Positions 22,901-36,324 of a stretch of 64,000 bases of DNA are shown here, piece by piece. The translations under genes and the position numbers were made by a program. The notes beneath the pieces were generated by a model, which made no database searches, was not told where the DNA came from, and was given only the letters and a program-made list of their open reading frames with translations. This DNA comes from Przewalskia tangutica (taxonomy: Eukaryota > Streptophyta > Magnoliopsida > Solanales > Solanaceae), in NCBI GenBank assembly GCA_029844215.1, contig CM056721.1, positions 10,552,368-10,616,367 on the forward strand, read 5' to 3'. The first letter of the stretch is position 1. Every line of letters begins with the position of its first letter.

Positions 22901-25900
22901 CAAATTGAAGCAATCAAACTTTCTCATAGATTGATTTATTTTGATATTAATCATCAAGTTATCAACATTCACAATTCTAATTTTCCATTATCTGTTTAAT
23001 ACACAATTTGGTGTCTTATAATGTTCTTAAAATGGATTAGTCTCCAATTTAGTTACTAAGTTAGATAGTAAAGAATCCAAGAAAAAGAACCATGTCATTT
23101 CTCAAAAAGTTAAAATAAATACAACAACAACAACAATATACCCAGTAAAATCTCACCACGTGGGGTCTGGGGAGGGTAGAGTGTACACAGACCTTACCTC
23201 TACCTTGGTAGGTAGCTACCGCTCAGGAGACCATCTACCAAGACTGCAGAATGCATAGCAAAATAAACGGTCACAAACAAGAAATTAACGCTATAGGAAC
23301 ATGCTGGTAACAAAAATCGAATACGTCATGGTAGCATATTCTGTCAAAAGAAAGCTACTAGGTAACGCAAATAAATAATATGCACAAAGTACACTAGAGA
23401 ACACATAGCCGCAGACTATCTACTACCCTTCAACCCTAATCCGTGTCCTCCATAAACCCCTATCTAAGGTCACGTCCTCAGTAAGTCGCACATGCGTCAT
23501 ATCCTGTCTAATCACCTCTCCCCAATACTTTTTCGGCCTACCTCTACCCCTACTGAACCCGTCCATAACCAACCTCTCACACCTCCGCACTGGGGCATTT
23601 GTGTCTCTCCTCTACACGTGCCCGAACCATCTCAACCTCGCTTCCTGCATCTTATCCTCCACCGAGGCCACTCCCACTCTGTCCCGGATATCGACATTTC
23701 TAATTCTATCCCTCCTTGTATGCCCACACACATCCATCTCAGTATCCTCATATCCGCAACTTTCATCTTTTGGATGTGCGAAGTATTGACTGGTCAACAC
23801 TCCGTCCCATACAACATAGTCGGTCTGACGACCGCCCTATAAAACATGTCTTTGAGCTTTGGTGACACTTTTTTGTCGCACAAGACTCCAGATGCGAGCC
23901 TCCATTTCAACCACCCTGCCCCAATACGATGTGTGACATCGTCATCAATCTCTCAATTTTCTTGAATAATAGACCCGAGGTACTTGAAGCTTCCTTTCTT
24001 TGGGATGACCTGAGTCCCAATCGACACTTCCACTCCTGTCTCAGGGTCGCTCCCACTACTGAACTTGCACTCCAAATACTCTGTCTTGGACCTACTCAAC
24101 CTGAACCATTTGGACTCTAGAGTTTGTCTCCAAACCTCCAGCTTGGCGTTCACTCCGCTACAAGTTTCATCAATCAGGACTATGTCATCTGCGAATAACA
24201 TACACCAAATTCAAAAGGAGATAAATATTCAAATATATAGATGTATAAATATAGGCCTCTCAATAAAGTTTGGCTTTAGGCCACACAGATCATCGAGCCG
24301 CCGTCCTCTACAGTTAGTTATTTTTTCTTTCCATTCCTGAAGTCTCTCTACAATTTTGCTTAAAAGAAATACAAACTCAATATTTTCAGATAGGGATGAG
24401 TGGCAAAAGTTTAGATTTATCTCTACTCATTAATTAATAGTTTCAGATGTGATTGCAGGAACCTGCGTTCCAAAGATTGATTTTCGTAACTATGCTTGCC
24501 TGGGAGAAACCATATAGGAGCAGAGGAGACTCCCGAGTTAAAGTTTCAGAGAAACATTCTCTTCAGGTTCTTTCTCCGCTTTTTAGATTTCATAGATGAT
24601 AGGTTGTATGTGACGTGGGACACTAAGGTAGGTTGTTGGCTTTAGGCTGTTAGTCTCACTTTAGATGCATTTTAAAAGATAGCTGATTGATAAATAAGAT
24701 ATCATCACTCACAATTTTATGGCACCTTATATGACTCTTTTGATGATCTGCCAAAGAAGATAAATTTCTGGTGATTTATATGCGCTACAACTAATAAGGT
24801 CAGTTGATACCATCTTTTCGACCTCTAATCATCTTGCCTTTGCCAAAAATCGGGCATATATTCTGTCTTTTCTTTCTGTTGTTTTGCATTCCTTTTATTT
24901 TTTTCAGTTTGTTCTTGTGGTGTGGAAGGAGGGTTGGAAATTCTTTATATGCCGACCTTCTCTATCCTTTTCAATGGTTCTTTATTTCAGTGAAGATGCC
25001 TATTTAAGCAATTAAGCTGATGTTTGTTGGAGGTGCTCCCTAGATTTCTAACTTGGATTTGATAGATTTGGGACACTGTCAACAATATCTTCTTTTGAAC
25101 AGGAGATATGGGAAAAAAACTTTTTTTTTGTCCTTTGTGCAGTCAGATCAAGCTCGTGTGTTGATGTTTTCACAAACTTCCCACTTAACGGAGTATAATT
25201 TTGGAGGCTGCTTGTTGTTTTCCAAGAGCAATCTAAAAAATTTAAGCTATGACTGTAACACTGGAATACTTTATAATGTGCTGTAAAACGGTTGATGATA
25301 AAATCCCTTCGCAGTCATAATAGTGGATTTTAGGGGTGAATAAACTGGAAATGCTCGACATAGTATTAAATATGAATGGAAGTGAAGATGTAGTTACTAG
25401 ATTCAATTCTATCTCAGGGTCACTTTTGGGGGCTGGTGTAAGGAGAGTCGGAGACTTGGGCTTACTAGTTACTACCATTTCAGTTTGTACAATCTGTTGG
25501 AGGACTTCGCATTGTCTGCTGGATAGTTTATTTTCCTTTTTCTAAACCATTTTCAACCCTTTGGTGGCAATATCAATGACAATTATATATTTGTATCTAT
25601 TAAAATCGACAAAAAAAATTGCTGAGAATGTAGAAGATTTAGGAAAGGAGAGGCTGTAGGTCGATTTAGCAAAATTCGTTGGTTCTCAGTCATGTAGTGC
25701 AGACCTCACTTTTGCTTTCCATGTATACTAATTTGCTTCAATGACGATCAAAATAAAAAGTTCTTAATCTGCTAGGATATTAATATTTCCAAACTTGGAA
25801 AGATGAGCTTCTCCATTATTTATATATTATATTTGTTCTCAACTAAGTTTTATGATAGTATTCACTGAGAAGTTCTTTACTATGAACACAAATATATAAC

Positions 25901-28900
25901 TTCAAGCCACTTCGTATTCGAGGAAGACTAATTTTCTTTTTCTAGGCTTTGTTGCATATACTGCTGTTGCTATAACCTAAATATATCTGGTTCTTCTGAA
26001 GCTAAAGATGGAACTAGTTGGAGAAGAGGCTTTTGTTCGTATTGCTCCTGCTGTTGCTGGTACAGCTGATTGGACAACTGCACACAACCTTTTCAAAGCT
26101 CTTGCTGGTAATGATCGGGGCATCTCATTTACCTCATGGTCCACATACATCTCTGAACTTCTCAAGTGAGCATCCTCTCTTTTGAGTTCAAAAGTTTCTT
26201 CTCCTAAGCGTTAGTATGTTATGGTGCAAATTTATGGTCGATTATCCGCTCACATACACAAAACATCGTAATTCATAAAGAATATCTAGTTTATTAATTT
26301 GACAAATCAAATGCTATAATAGGATTTTGACAATATGTACTCCTAGTCACTTTTGCTTCCTGAAATTTAAATTGTTACAATCCCATAAGAGTTTGTCATA
26401 CTACTGAGTAACTATTTATTTTTTAGTACAATATTAAATCCGTCTACCGGAAACAGCCGCTCTACCTACCAAGGTGGAGGTAAGGTATGTGTACACTCTC
26501 TACCCTCCCCAGACCCCACGGTGTGGGATTACACTGGGTATGTTGTTGTACAATATTAAATCCAGGTAAAAAACAATTATGCCAGAAAATTATTCCACTT
26601 GACTATGAAAAGTAAGCTTGTCATGTAAAACTGAACAGAACAAGTATTTAGCATTCACATGAATACAAAAGCTTCTGAATATTCATATGTGAAATCTCCT
26701 GCAATTTCTTTCATTTTCTTAACATATAGTTGTTTTGGTATGATGATGACATGAGTTGAGCTTAAAGGGAGTGGCCAGAGAATTCATATAGCCAACCCCG
26801 ACTTGTTTGGGACTGAGGCATAATTGTTGTTGTTGTCTTAACATTCTAGTTATTTGGGTTTATTAGTATTTGTAGTGGTTCTATCCTTGTCAGTAATGGG
26901 AAATTTTTTGTTATTAGTTTTGATTTTTACTTATGAAAACATACATATGAAGAGAACTCTTGGCTAAACTTGAAATTTGGAAGTCACTAATATAATTCTT
27001 CTGATGTTTCTTTTCTTATTTTAGAGTGCATGAAGGACGGAAGTCATACCAGTTTCAAGATCATTCCGAGCTCCATAATGAGAGAATCTTGTGCATTGCT
27101 TCCGGTGGAAAACACCCTGTTCTTAAATGGGAGAATAATATGGCATGGCCTGGAAGACTAATTTTGACTGATAGGGCCCTTTACTTTGAGGTAATCAGTG
27201 ATAATTATGTACTGCCAAAGAACTCTGTAAAGGTCTCATGAGATGTCCTCGATGGTGATGGAAATATCTTTCTTGTAATGCAATTTCTTCATTACTTGAG
27301 TGTCAAGTTTAGTTGGTAGTTCCGTTTAATTTATGATTATTGAGCCAAATGGATGACCGCAATTTGTTTGATTTGGCTAGTTGAACAGTTTGCTCCTGAG
27401 AACTTGTTGTATGATCGCTTCCTGTGTCTTGTAGGCAGTTGGTTTGATGGGAAAGAAAAATGCATCTAAATTGGATCTTACAGGAGAAGGTTCACTCATA
27501 AAGAGAACAAGAGTTGGGCCTCTGGGCTTTGACTTTCTAGATTCTGCTGTATCTGTCACTTCGGGTCCTCAGTGAGTAAGCTTCTCTGACCAATCCCATG
27601 TGAACTATATCATTTCCTTTCTGTTTTCCTCTATACAGAACTTTTGTTGGCATCTCCCAAGCTTCTAAGTAGAGCCTTAGGCCCACAACTTCATGACAAT
27701 ACATACATTTTTTGGGAAGGACAATACATACATTTTATCACAACTAGGATATACCACTGTCACTATCTGGTTGAGATAAAGCATTCCAACCCCACAGCTT
27801 GATTTTTTTTTTCTTTTAAACCCTTGAGTAAATTCATTCTGTTATACATATTACTTGAATGTAAGTGACTAATCTAAGCACAAGTCCGTGGAGAAAATTT
27901 CATAGGTCAGTTTCTCTTAATTCCTTTCAAAGCCTGCTTGAACTTGGATATACCATGCAGGAATTAGGGAGTGTAACATGCCTAGTAGACTAAGGACACA
28001 GACTTATGTATTCTTGACTAACCTATCAAGAAAGCACTTCCGAACAAACAAACAAACAAACTTTTCCCAGTCCCCGAAACTTGATTTACTCATGCAACTT
28101 TAGGCATTGCTAAAATACTGTACTGAAGTCATCATAACTATTTAATGTGTATGGATGATTGTTGCATATAAACAAACATGCTACTATATGCTGATGGGAA
28201 TGGTCAGTGTGATTGTGACTGTTTTTTCCTTTTCTTTTTTGAAACGTATATTTAAATGTTATCCTTATAGTATTTTACTGATAATAGAAGTATTATTTTG
28301 ACTTCAATGTTTCCTTTCTTTAAAAGAAACCATGAGCCATAGGTGAGACAATCCCATTTAGGACAAAAGGAAGTAGGCCTGAAAATGTTCTTCATTACAT
28401 CCTAACTTCAAGTTTCACATATCCATGCCAATCTTAAAAGGAAGTACATTAACTAATCACCAAAATTATCATATGACTAGTAGTTTGCAACTGGTCTGAA
28501 TCCTTATACATCTTATTAGGCAATTTGTCAAAGTCATTTCGGCCTTGGGACAGAGATCTTCCCCAGTTTATTCTTTATCCCAAATAATACAGGCAAATTT
28601 CATGCTCTGAAATCATTTGTCTTTCCCCATGTTAGTAGTTGACTATGCAGGTTCTCTGTCTGGAATTAAAGCTCATAAAACGTATATTATTTTCCTTTTG
28701 TAGCTTGTGTGGGTGTCAAGTTCTTCCTACAAAATCCTTCAGGAGAGCTATTTATCGTTTAATTTATGTGCTCTTATTTTGAATTTTCTTTTGTGTTTCA
28801 TGTTTTGATTAAGAATGGGATGTTTACTATATGAAATATCCAACCCCTCCTCCCCTCAAGCTGCAACCTGCATTCTTACCTTTAATAATGACTACTTCTA

Positions 28901-31900
28901 TCCTTACAAAAAATAATGGCTACTTTTACTTATCCCTGGCTTATTTAGTTCTAAGATGGTTTTGCATCTTGTAGCGGGTTTTTCTTTTAGCGGATAAAAA
29001 ATGCTTGTTAATATATTACATTCTAATTTATTGTATCAGGTCAGATACATGGGTATTAGAATTTGTAGACTTTGGAGGAGAAATGAGACGGGATGTGTGG
29101 TATGCATGCGTCGGTGAAGTAATTGCTTTATACAAATTCATACGAGAATTTGGACCTGAGGAAGGTGATCAATCAGTATATAATGTCTATCGTGCCCAGA
29201 AAGGGAAGGCAAGAGCAATTTCATATGCTACCAATGCTGTTAAGAGACTTCAGGCTCTTCAATATGCTCGAAAGCTCTTGGAGGAGCCAACTAAATTTGT
29301 TCAGTTCTCATATTTGCAAAATGCACCTTATGGTGACGTTGTATTACAAACTCTAGCAGTTAATTGTTGGGGTGGACCATTGATTGCAAAAGTGACGGAT
29401 CAAGAGTATCAATCAGGGGGATCACCTAAATCCACAAATGAGACAACAGAAAGTAGTAGTTATGTGTTTGACATAGATGGAAGTGTGTACCTGCAGAAGT
29501 GGATGAAGTCTCCATCATGGGCTTCTAGTGATTCACTTGCTTTCTGGAAGAACCCGCCATCGAAACGGGGTATAGTTTTCAGTAAAAATCTTGTTGTCGC
29601 TGACATGAATTTGATGGAAAAAGCAGCATTGGTATGTAGAGATAAATATCAAGTAGCAGAGAAAACGCAGGCCACAATTGACGCTGCAATGATTGAAGGG
29701 ATACCTAGTAACATTGACCTTTTTAAGGTTATCTTTTCCCTTTCCTTTTCTGCTGTTCCTGTCCTCAATTTTCTGACTTTTGGATTGATTAATCTACATT
29801 CATACATCTCGTAACTCCAGAATAATCAAACAACCTTTTCTAAAAATGATCATGCGTTTAAACATTTAAATGCTCGTTATATTTAAGATTGCTATTCTGA
29901 ATGGTCGGGGAGGCGGTACTGTTTGGAAACACTAGACTAGAAAGACTTCCATTGGCACATTTTCCTCTTAACATAGGACTAATTGTCACTATTACAGTAA
30001 TCTGGCATCATACACAGTGACTGTGGAAGAGGACTGGACTGGGAGCTTAATGTGAAAGGGATGTGGCCCTGTACCTTTATCTATTAAGAATATTCAAACT
30101 GATCGGTTTGTGCTACTAATGATATTGTTTTCTGTTTTTTTAAAGAAATTGGCTAGAACATCTTGTTACGCTCTGTGGTTTTACAAGGTTAGCCTTGTTG
30201 TATGTTGTCTGTGTTTTTCTCACCACAAGGTAAATTCTTTCATCCCAGTTGGCTATTATTATTTCCCTTTTTTGACAAGAGCTGGTACTATCTGCCTGCT
30301 GTTTTTCTTGTAAGAATTGGCTGCAAAGATTAAATCTGTGGTTTTACAAGTTCAGCCTTGCTGTATGTTGTCTGTGTTTCTCCAATTCTACCAGCTTATT
30401 CTTTTACCTGTTATATTGATTATTAATATTTTCCCCCTTTCTTGGCAGGAACTTGTGTTTCCTTTAACAGTTATGGTAAAAAACTTTGAGAAGCTTAGGC
30501 ATTGGGAGGATCCCCTATTGACTGTCTCTTCTCTTGCACTTGCATATACGATTATATTCAGGTAAAGTGCATTGCGGTATGTCCAGAAGTTTACTGGCAC
30601 CAGCCATCAGTATATGGTTTGCCTGTAAACCTTAATGTTTACTGAGACATGTGGAAGCATTTTCTAGAATATATCCAAATGAATATTTGCTTGTCTCCGG
30701 AGAAAACTACTCGTGAATAAAATTTCATTAGTAGTCTTCATGATTTTTGTCTTTTCTGGAACCATATGAATTTGCGATCTCCTGGGCTTGTTGCTATCTT
30801 GCACTCAATTTTTACGTTAGATATATGCTAATTAAAGAGACCATTTAAGTTTCCGTTCTAAACGTCCCAAATTGTTTTACAGCATTTGTTATCTAAAATT
30901 AACCAAGCTTCTGAAAACCATATTCGTATACCTTTCGGAAGAGTTCCTTTTGCAGGTTGCTGAGGTTCATGGGAAATGCTATGTTGTGTTTTACTCATAA
31001 GTTTTCGTCCATCCATGTGCATTTTGGAAAAATATTACATTGTATAAGTTTCAGATACTGTTGCTTGTTTTAAAGGATAATGTACAATGTGCAGTGAGTA
31101 TGGTGCATGAATATCTATACATAATTAGGATGGATCATGATAATTCGTTGCTGACTGTGTTAAATTAGTTACTTTTATTTTTGAGCATGCTCCTGAATTT
31201 TATTTTTCATGTGGTTAGTTATCTGTCTTTACTTACATTGAATGTCTTGACACTCGGTTTTCTGGGATCAGGAATATGCTATCTTATATTTTACCAGCAA
31301 TATTGATGGTCTTGGCTGCTGGCATGTTATTACTTAAGGGGCTCAAGGAACAAGGCCGGCTTGGGAGATATTTTGGAAAAGTAACCATACGTGATCAACC
31401 ACCATCAAACACACTACAGAAAATTATTGCAGTTAAAGAGGCCATGCGTGAAGTTGAGAAGTATCTGCAGAGCTTGAATGTGTCACTGCTCAAGATTCGA
31501 GCAATTATTCTTGCTGGTCAACCTCAGGTATCTCCAGAATAATTTTTTAGCTGTTTTATATTTCAGTGGCCAGAGAAAGAATTGAAAAACATTGCCAATG
31601 CTATGCTTAAGATCTGTGAAACCACATGGCTGCTAAGGACAGCTAAGAATAGCTTAGGAGTGTGAAACTTCTTAATAGCCCCAGTTAGAGTAGATGCCTT
31701 CAGTTATTTGATTCATGATAGCTACTTTGAAAAGATATTAGATCAAGTAAAGTAGATAGTTTATGTGTGCCCTCTCAATTCCCTCCTTAATAGCAGAAAC
31801 ATCAATCAATTGTTCCCCTCAAAAAAATTGGTGGGCAATTTGAACTACTTCTATTATATTATCACGTCCTAGTGTGTGGTTTGCTCAGGTGATCTATCGA

Positions 31901-33564
31901 TTCTGAACAAAAATGCAAATTGCTCTTAATGTTCTCACTCTATCTCTGTAATGAAGTAAATATTATTCTAGTCAATTAATCTATTTGTTAAATTGGTTCA
32001 AATCCCATAGAAGAAACCCTATTTGAATTCTTCCCATCTGGCTAAGCTTTGTTAGGCAGAGTTACCTATTAATTATGCCGGTGGGAGGTAGCAAAGGATC
32101 CAGTTGATTTGTTGAGGTGTGTACACACTAGCCTGCACACAACTGTTACCAAACAAAAGAAAAGTAAAAAAAACTGTTTGCTAAATCTTTTGACTCTTTT
32201 TTGTGGTTTTAACATACTAATTAGTGAATACTAACTCTAAAGGTTCTTTTTTCGTTAAACGATTTCATTCTCGATGGGCATTAGTGAGAATACAGCTGTC
32301 CCCTTGTCCAGTTCCACTCGTCATCACAATGACATTCCTCATACCCAACCACTAGCAGCTCTGTCCTAGTGACAACTATTCCCAACTCCCAGCTCCTAAT
32401 TCAATGCCATAGCCCTCTCGTCACATCCCCCTCCCTACCCTCATTCTGATAATGTCTATTTCCTTTTCTATCTTTGGAGGGGAAACTAGCAAAATATAAA
32501 GAGAAAGCTATTATTGTATAAACCAAAGGAAAGCTTTTTCTTAAAAAAAGAAGGTAGGATCGGTCATTAGACATTTATATTTATCTTAAGTATTAGACTA
32601 CAAGTGCAAGAAAGAAAGAACAAATTTAATGTTTAAGCTTGGTAAATGAGGGACCAAAAACCCTACGCCGAGCAAGAGTTTGCTTCCTTTTCCCTAGCAG
32701 GGACAGAGTTGACTTACATCCATTCTCTAACTCGTCTTTCTTTTGCTCCATTCCCGAGCTCCTTGATCAATAGGTCCGGTCGAGGAGCCGTGATCTTGAG
32801 ATTTTGCACTATAATTTAAATTGAACCCTTTTTTCTTGAGGGATCTAAAGTTGCAATTTTTAAGAGATAATATGATTTTTTGCTTTTTTCCATTATAGTA
32901 CCACTTAACTTGGGATTTATCTCCTTTTAGAAACTTGTTTGGGTCAATTCCTGCTCCCCCGCCCTGGTTTGAAATGTCATCCACATTTAAGATCATATAC
33001 ATTCAAAAGTCCTCGCGTCTCCAACCATTAATTATTGCTCTTTTAAAAAATGGTACGCTAATGGTTTTAGGGGATTTTACATGTGGGTTTGATGAGATTA
33101 TATCCTAATCGTTTCTGTATTTTTATGGTCTACTTGAATAATTAGTTTAGGGGCTCAATAAATTCTTAATGTTGACTGTACTATGTATGCTTGCACTTCA
33201 GGACTATAGTGTTATTTTTTTCTAATACTCCACATTTGTTTTTACTTAATTGAGTTAATTTCATAATCTTTGTCAGATAACGATGGAAGTCGCTCTGGCT
33301 CTACTATTTGGTGCAACCACTCTCCTAATTGTTCCATTCAAGTACATAGCTGCTTTCCTGATTGCTGATGCATTCACCCGAGAACTCAATTTCCGAAAGG
33401 AAATGGTTTTGAGATTCATGAGCTTTCTGAAGGAGCGGTGGAACACGGTGCCTGCCACCCCAGTTGTTGTACTACCATTCGAGGATGATGAGTCCGATGC
33501 ACCAACCCAAAGAAATGAGTCCAGTAATGATGTAGTAAAACCAGGGAAACAGTTAAAGCAGTAG
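19965..33564 (+). CDS. DUF639 family protein, 11 exons
   Basis: Exons: 19965-20130, 20772-20997, 21780-21927, 24459-24566, 26002-26165, 27025-27190, 27435-27571, 29040-29727, 30449-30561, 31272-31527, 33277-33564. All junctions are GT..AG, phases agree, and the total is 2460 nt (819 aa). Diagnostic segments of this plant family are GEEAFVRIAP, HEGRKS, LKWENNMAWPGRLILTD, VGPLGFDFLDSAVSV, TWVLEFVDFGGEMRRDVW and FPLTVMVKNFEKLRHWEDP. Hydrophobic stretches near residues 625-665 and 728-755 suggest a membrane-associated C-terminal part. The tail is acidic. The molecular function of DUF639 proteins is not established. The exon 5 start could instead be 26008, which changes two residues. Exon 1 is supported only by frame and splice fit. 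Introns 3 and 5 carry transposon insertions. Confidence 0.88.
22506..24302. mobile_element. hAT-like non-autonomous element in DUF639 intron 3
   Basis: Inverted ends: the left reads CAGGGCCGGCTCAAGG with a nearby ctttaggcccccaaa and cttgaggcccc. The right, reversed, reads GGCGGCTCGATG followed by ggcctaaagccaaa and gagaggcc. The direct repeat GTCCTCT flanks it (22499-22505 and 24303-24309), close to the 8-bp duplication of hAT elements. No transposase is visible. A LINE fragment lies inside. Confidence 0.55.
23110..24212 (-). mobile_element. 5'-truncated LINE (RTE-like) nested in the hAT-like element
   Basis: On the minus strand, the C-terminal part of a LINE reverse transcriptase is readable with frameshifts: MLFADDIVLIDE (catalytic ADD box), FKYLGSIIQE, then MCGHTRRDRIRN and EARLRWFGHV in later frames. 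It ends in a 3' UTR-like part with tctaccttggtaggta, ggtctgtgtacactctaccc and a TTG-repeat tail at about 23112-23126. The start just before the ADD box shows 5' truncation. It is antisense to the DUF639 gene. Confidence 0.85.
26442..26547 (+). mobile_element. Short retroposon with 16-bp TSD in DUF639 intron 5
   Basis: About 106 bp ending gggattacactgggtatg and TTGTT. It is flanked by the perfect direct repeat GTACAATATTAAATCC (26426-26441 and 26548-26563). Its sequence equals the 3' end of the LINE at 23110, so it is either a very short LINE tail or a SINE sharing that tail. Confidence 0.85.
26730..26838 (+). mobile_element. SINE-like retroposon with TTG tail in DUF639 intron 5
   Basis: Contains atatagccaaccccgacttg and tttgggactgaggcataa before a TTGTTGTTGTTG tail, a 3' end common in Solanaceae SINEs. 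The flanks tcttaacat-tagtt at about 26717 and 26838 look like an imperfect duplication. The 5' limit is uncertain. Confidence 0.6.
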
Positions 33565-34182
33565 GTTATTGTAAAGCTTCTTGTAGGTAACTTTTCTTTT
33601 CTTTTTTTCTTTGTTCTTTATAGTTGGTGGTTGCAGCAGGTGTGATGGGTCGAAGATTGAAGCAGAAACACTTTTTGCCTTAAAAACAGTATCATATGTG
33701 GGGATTTCATAAAAACAGTATTACAGGTGACTGATTTTGTATGAATGTCTTCTGAAAAGGAGGAGCATTAGAATGTCAAATTGTTGTTTTTGTCCATGGC
33801 CTTCTTAAGTTCTCTTTTTGTCTGAAGATGGCCGTTTAAAGTTGTTACCATAGAAGTTACTTCTTTTTCTGTGATCTCATTACCCTCTTATATTTTTTCT
33901 TTTCTTTTTGTGGGGGTGTGGGGTGGGGTTGGAGATTTATCATCTTCAAAGCATAAAAGAATAAAATCCCAGACATGCAGTTTTGCTGAGAATTTGAAGC
34001 TTATGCACTTTGGCTAAATGGCCAAATTTTGATGTTTTCACACTTTTGAAGACAAATCTCGAGATTGTGAACAAAATTTCAGTAAGACAAGGAAAAGCAA
34101 TCAAAATCCTAAAAGTCAATGAGAAAAGTAAAAGTAGTTGGCAACAGGTATTCAAAAAGATTTGACTATGTACAATATGCTG
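33565..34182. other. Convergent 3' regions of the DUF639 and thaumatin-like genes
   Basis: Both genes end towards this gap. The left part is the T-rich 3' UTR of the DUF639 gene. I see no other gene. Confidence 0.6.
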
Positions 34183-36258
34183 TCAAAGCATCACCCCTCC
34201 AAGTGTAATCACTGTTGTCAATCCAACCATCAGTATATGCCTTGTTGTAAAGAGTGACTTCAATCCATATGCTCCATTACAAGTCACATTTTTTCCATGA
34301 TTTGTGCACTGTGTCTGTGTCTCTGTCTGATTCCTGTAATCCAACACAAAAGAAAGATCAGCAAAAAAAAAAGATTTTTGCATCCAAGTGTGTCGCCTAA
34401 CTGTCAATGAAGTGGGATCAAAATCATCAAAGACCGTTCATGAAGCGCGAGGTGAGTTCTCTTGATCTGTCTCATCTTTGATGGCATATTTATCCTGTAC
34501 GTGTGATGGTGGAAGGTAATAGATATCTACTGGTTGGAATAGTCAGTGTGCACAAAATGGGCGTAGATTTATAATTGAGGAGGGTTAGAATTGTTTACCT
34601 TGAAGAACAAAATGAGACAACATAGTCAGTAGAAGAACAAGTGATGATACTAGTTGGGTCATCAAAGGCAAAGCTATAGGCCACAGGGCAAGCTGTCTTG
34701 AAAATCCTTGAATAATTTGTAGGCAAACATGAAAAAGGACTACTATATGTACCCCGGCAGCAATATTCATCAGTGTCGAAGACGTTACACGCGCTCCGGC
34801 AGGCGATCATCTTTCCGTCCGATTTGAGAGCTAGCTCAGAAGGGCAATTAGGCCTGAGATCACCGTCACAGCCAACAGAACTGCAATTTCCTTTTCCATT
34901 TACAGGTTTTACTACTATAGGCAAGTTGAACCCATCCACAAGGCTAACGTCGTAAAAATCAGTTTCTCCAAGGGTAAATTCGGCAATTGAAGCTGGAGGG
35001 TCACCCGGTTCACTACATTTTAGACCGGTGCCGCACCTACCGGTTTGACACGTGCCATTGTCGTTCTTGTCAAAACTGCAGCTGGTTCGACCCCATATAC
35101 GGCCACTCCACCCGGCCGGGGCGGTAAAGACGGCAGATTGGCCTTGTTTTAGCTCAAAACCATCTCCACTGAAATTGTTTTTAGGTGTAATTCCAGGCCA
35201 TACTGTCTCTTTACAATAGTTTATAATGGTGATATTTGTACACTCGGATAATTTTACCCCTGTAACACTAAACTGTGTCAAACTCACAATAAAAAGATTA
35301 ACTATCATGACAAAAAAAATATATAAAAACATAAAAAAAAATTCCCACATGGTATGAATCAAGTGCTACCTTTTAAAGACATGATTTGAAATCATGATAT
35401 GAATCACTAATTTGAAGTTGAAAATTTGTTTAGACATGCAATTTAGATTTCTTAAGTTGTATTTTTTTCTTATAGACATAAAAATCCACAAGTTTTTGGA
35501 AACCATAAAAAAAAATTCAATTCTCATACAATCTTACCAAATGAGCAAATTATAGTTCATAACAAAATTAATACGCTACTAGAAGGGCTTTCTAAAAAAT
35601 ACAACATCAATTGATCAATTCAATATAAAGGAAAATTGAACTTGAGTTGTAGTGTAACTACTCTTTAATATAATCATCCCACATGGTATGGAGAATCTTT
35701 TAATATACTACCAACTTGTAGATCTTTTAATAGTTGATAAAATTGTTGGTGAACATGATTAGTATATATATCAACCAACTTATGGATCATCATTTTTTAC
35801 AAAATATAAATTTATGGGTCAATGTTTACATTTTAAAAAAATTGAAATCATGATTTGGAATCTCAATCACACCTTTTTGGATGATTTGAGATTCCAAATC
35901 ATGATATGAAGTTAAAATTTTGTCCAAATTGCATAAATAAACGGTGATTTGAAATCAAATTATGAAATTATGATATGAAAACGCATGATCAAACGTCTAC
36001 TTAACTTTAAGATTTTACACCAATTCAGATGAATACAATATTATATACACAATTCAAGAGAGAACGTAAATATGATATTCAATCATTCCACCTACATTGT
36101 GAAAGGTCGAGGAGCTCATCAAGTGAGCTACCTCGCCACCTTTTTATTCTCTTATATTAGAAAGCAAAAGGAGGAGAGAAATTGTGTAGTGTATTACCTA
36201 AGGCAACAACAAGCAAGAGAAACCAAAGTTTGGAAGATGAAGTGAAGTGGGAAGCCAT
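34183..36258 (-). CDS. Thaumatin-like protein (PR-5 family), 3 exons
   Basis: Exons on the minus strand: 36258-36198, 35259-34599, 34333-34183; 873 nt, 290 aa, with phases consistent. Residues 1-21 form a signal peptide (SSSKLWFLLLVVALG). The thaumatin domain follows, with the family signature region GTCQTGRCGTGLKCSEPGDP and all sixteen conserved cysteines (NYC to SFC). The acidic-cleft residues R, E, D, D, D are visible in GRTSC, IAEF, YDVSLVDGFN and FAFDD. A thaumatin-like protein of this kind is secreted and may bind beta-glucans. Exon 3 adds a tail ending in a hydrophobic stretch (HILMVGLTTVITLGGVML), which suggests a GPI or membrane anchor, as in one subgroup of plant TLPs. One extra cysteine precedes the domain. 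Intron 1 is 938 bp. Confidence 0.93.
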
Positions 36259-36309
36259 GAATATGCAACTTCTAAGTAGTGTTAATTGTGCCTTGTGAGT
36301 TACAAAGAG

Positions 36310-36324
36310 AGTATATATATGTAT
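36310..36324 (-). promoter_or_regulatory. Possible TATA box of the thaumatin-like gene
   Basis: The minus strand reads CATATATATAC about 55-65 bp upstream of the ATG at 36258. That distance would leave a short 5' UTR. The call rests on position and composition only. Confidence 0.35.
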
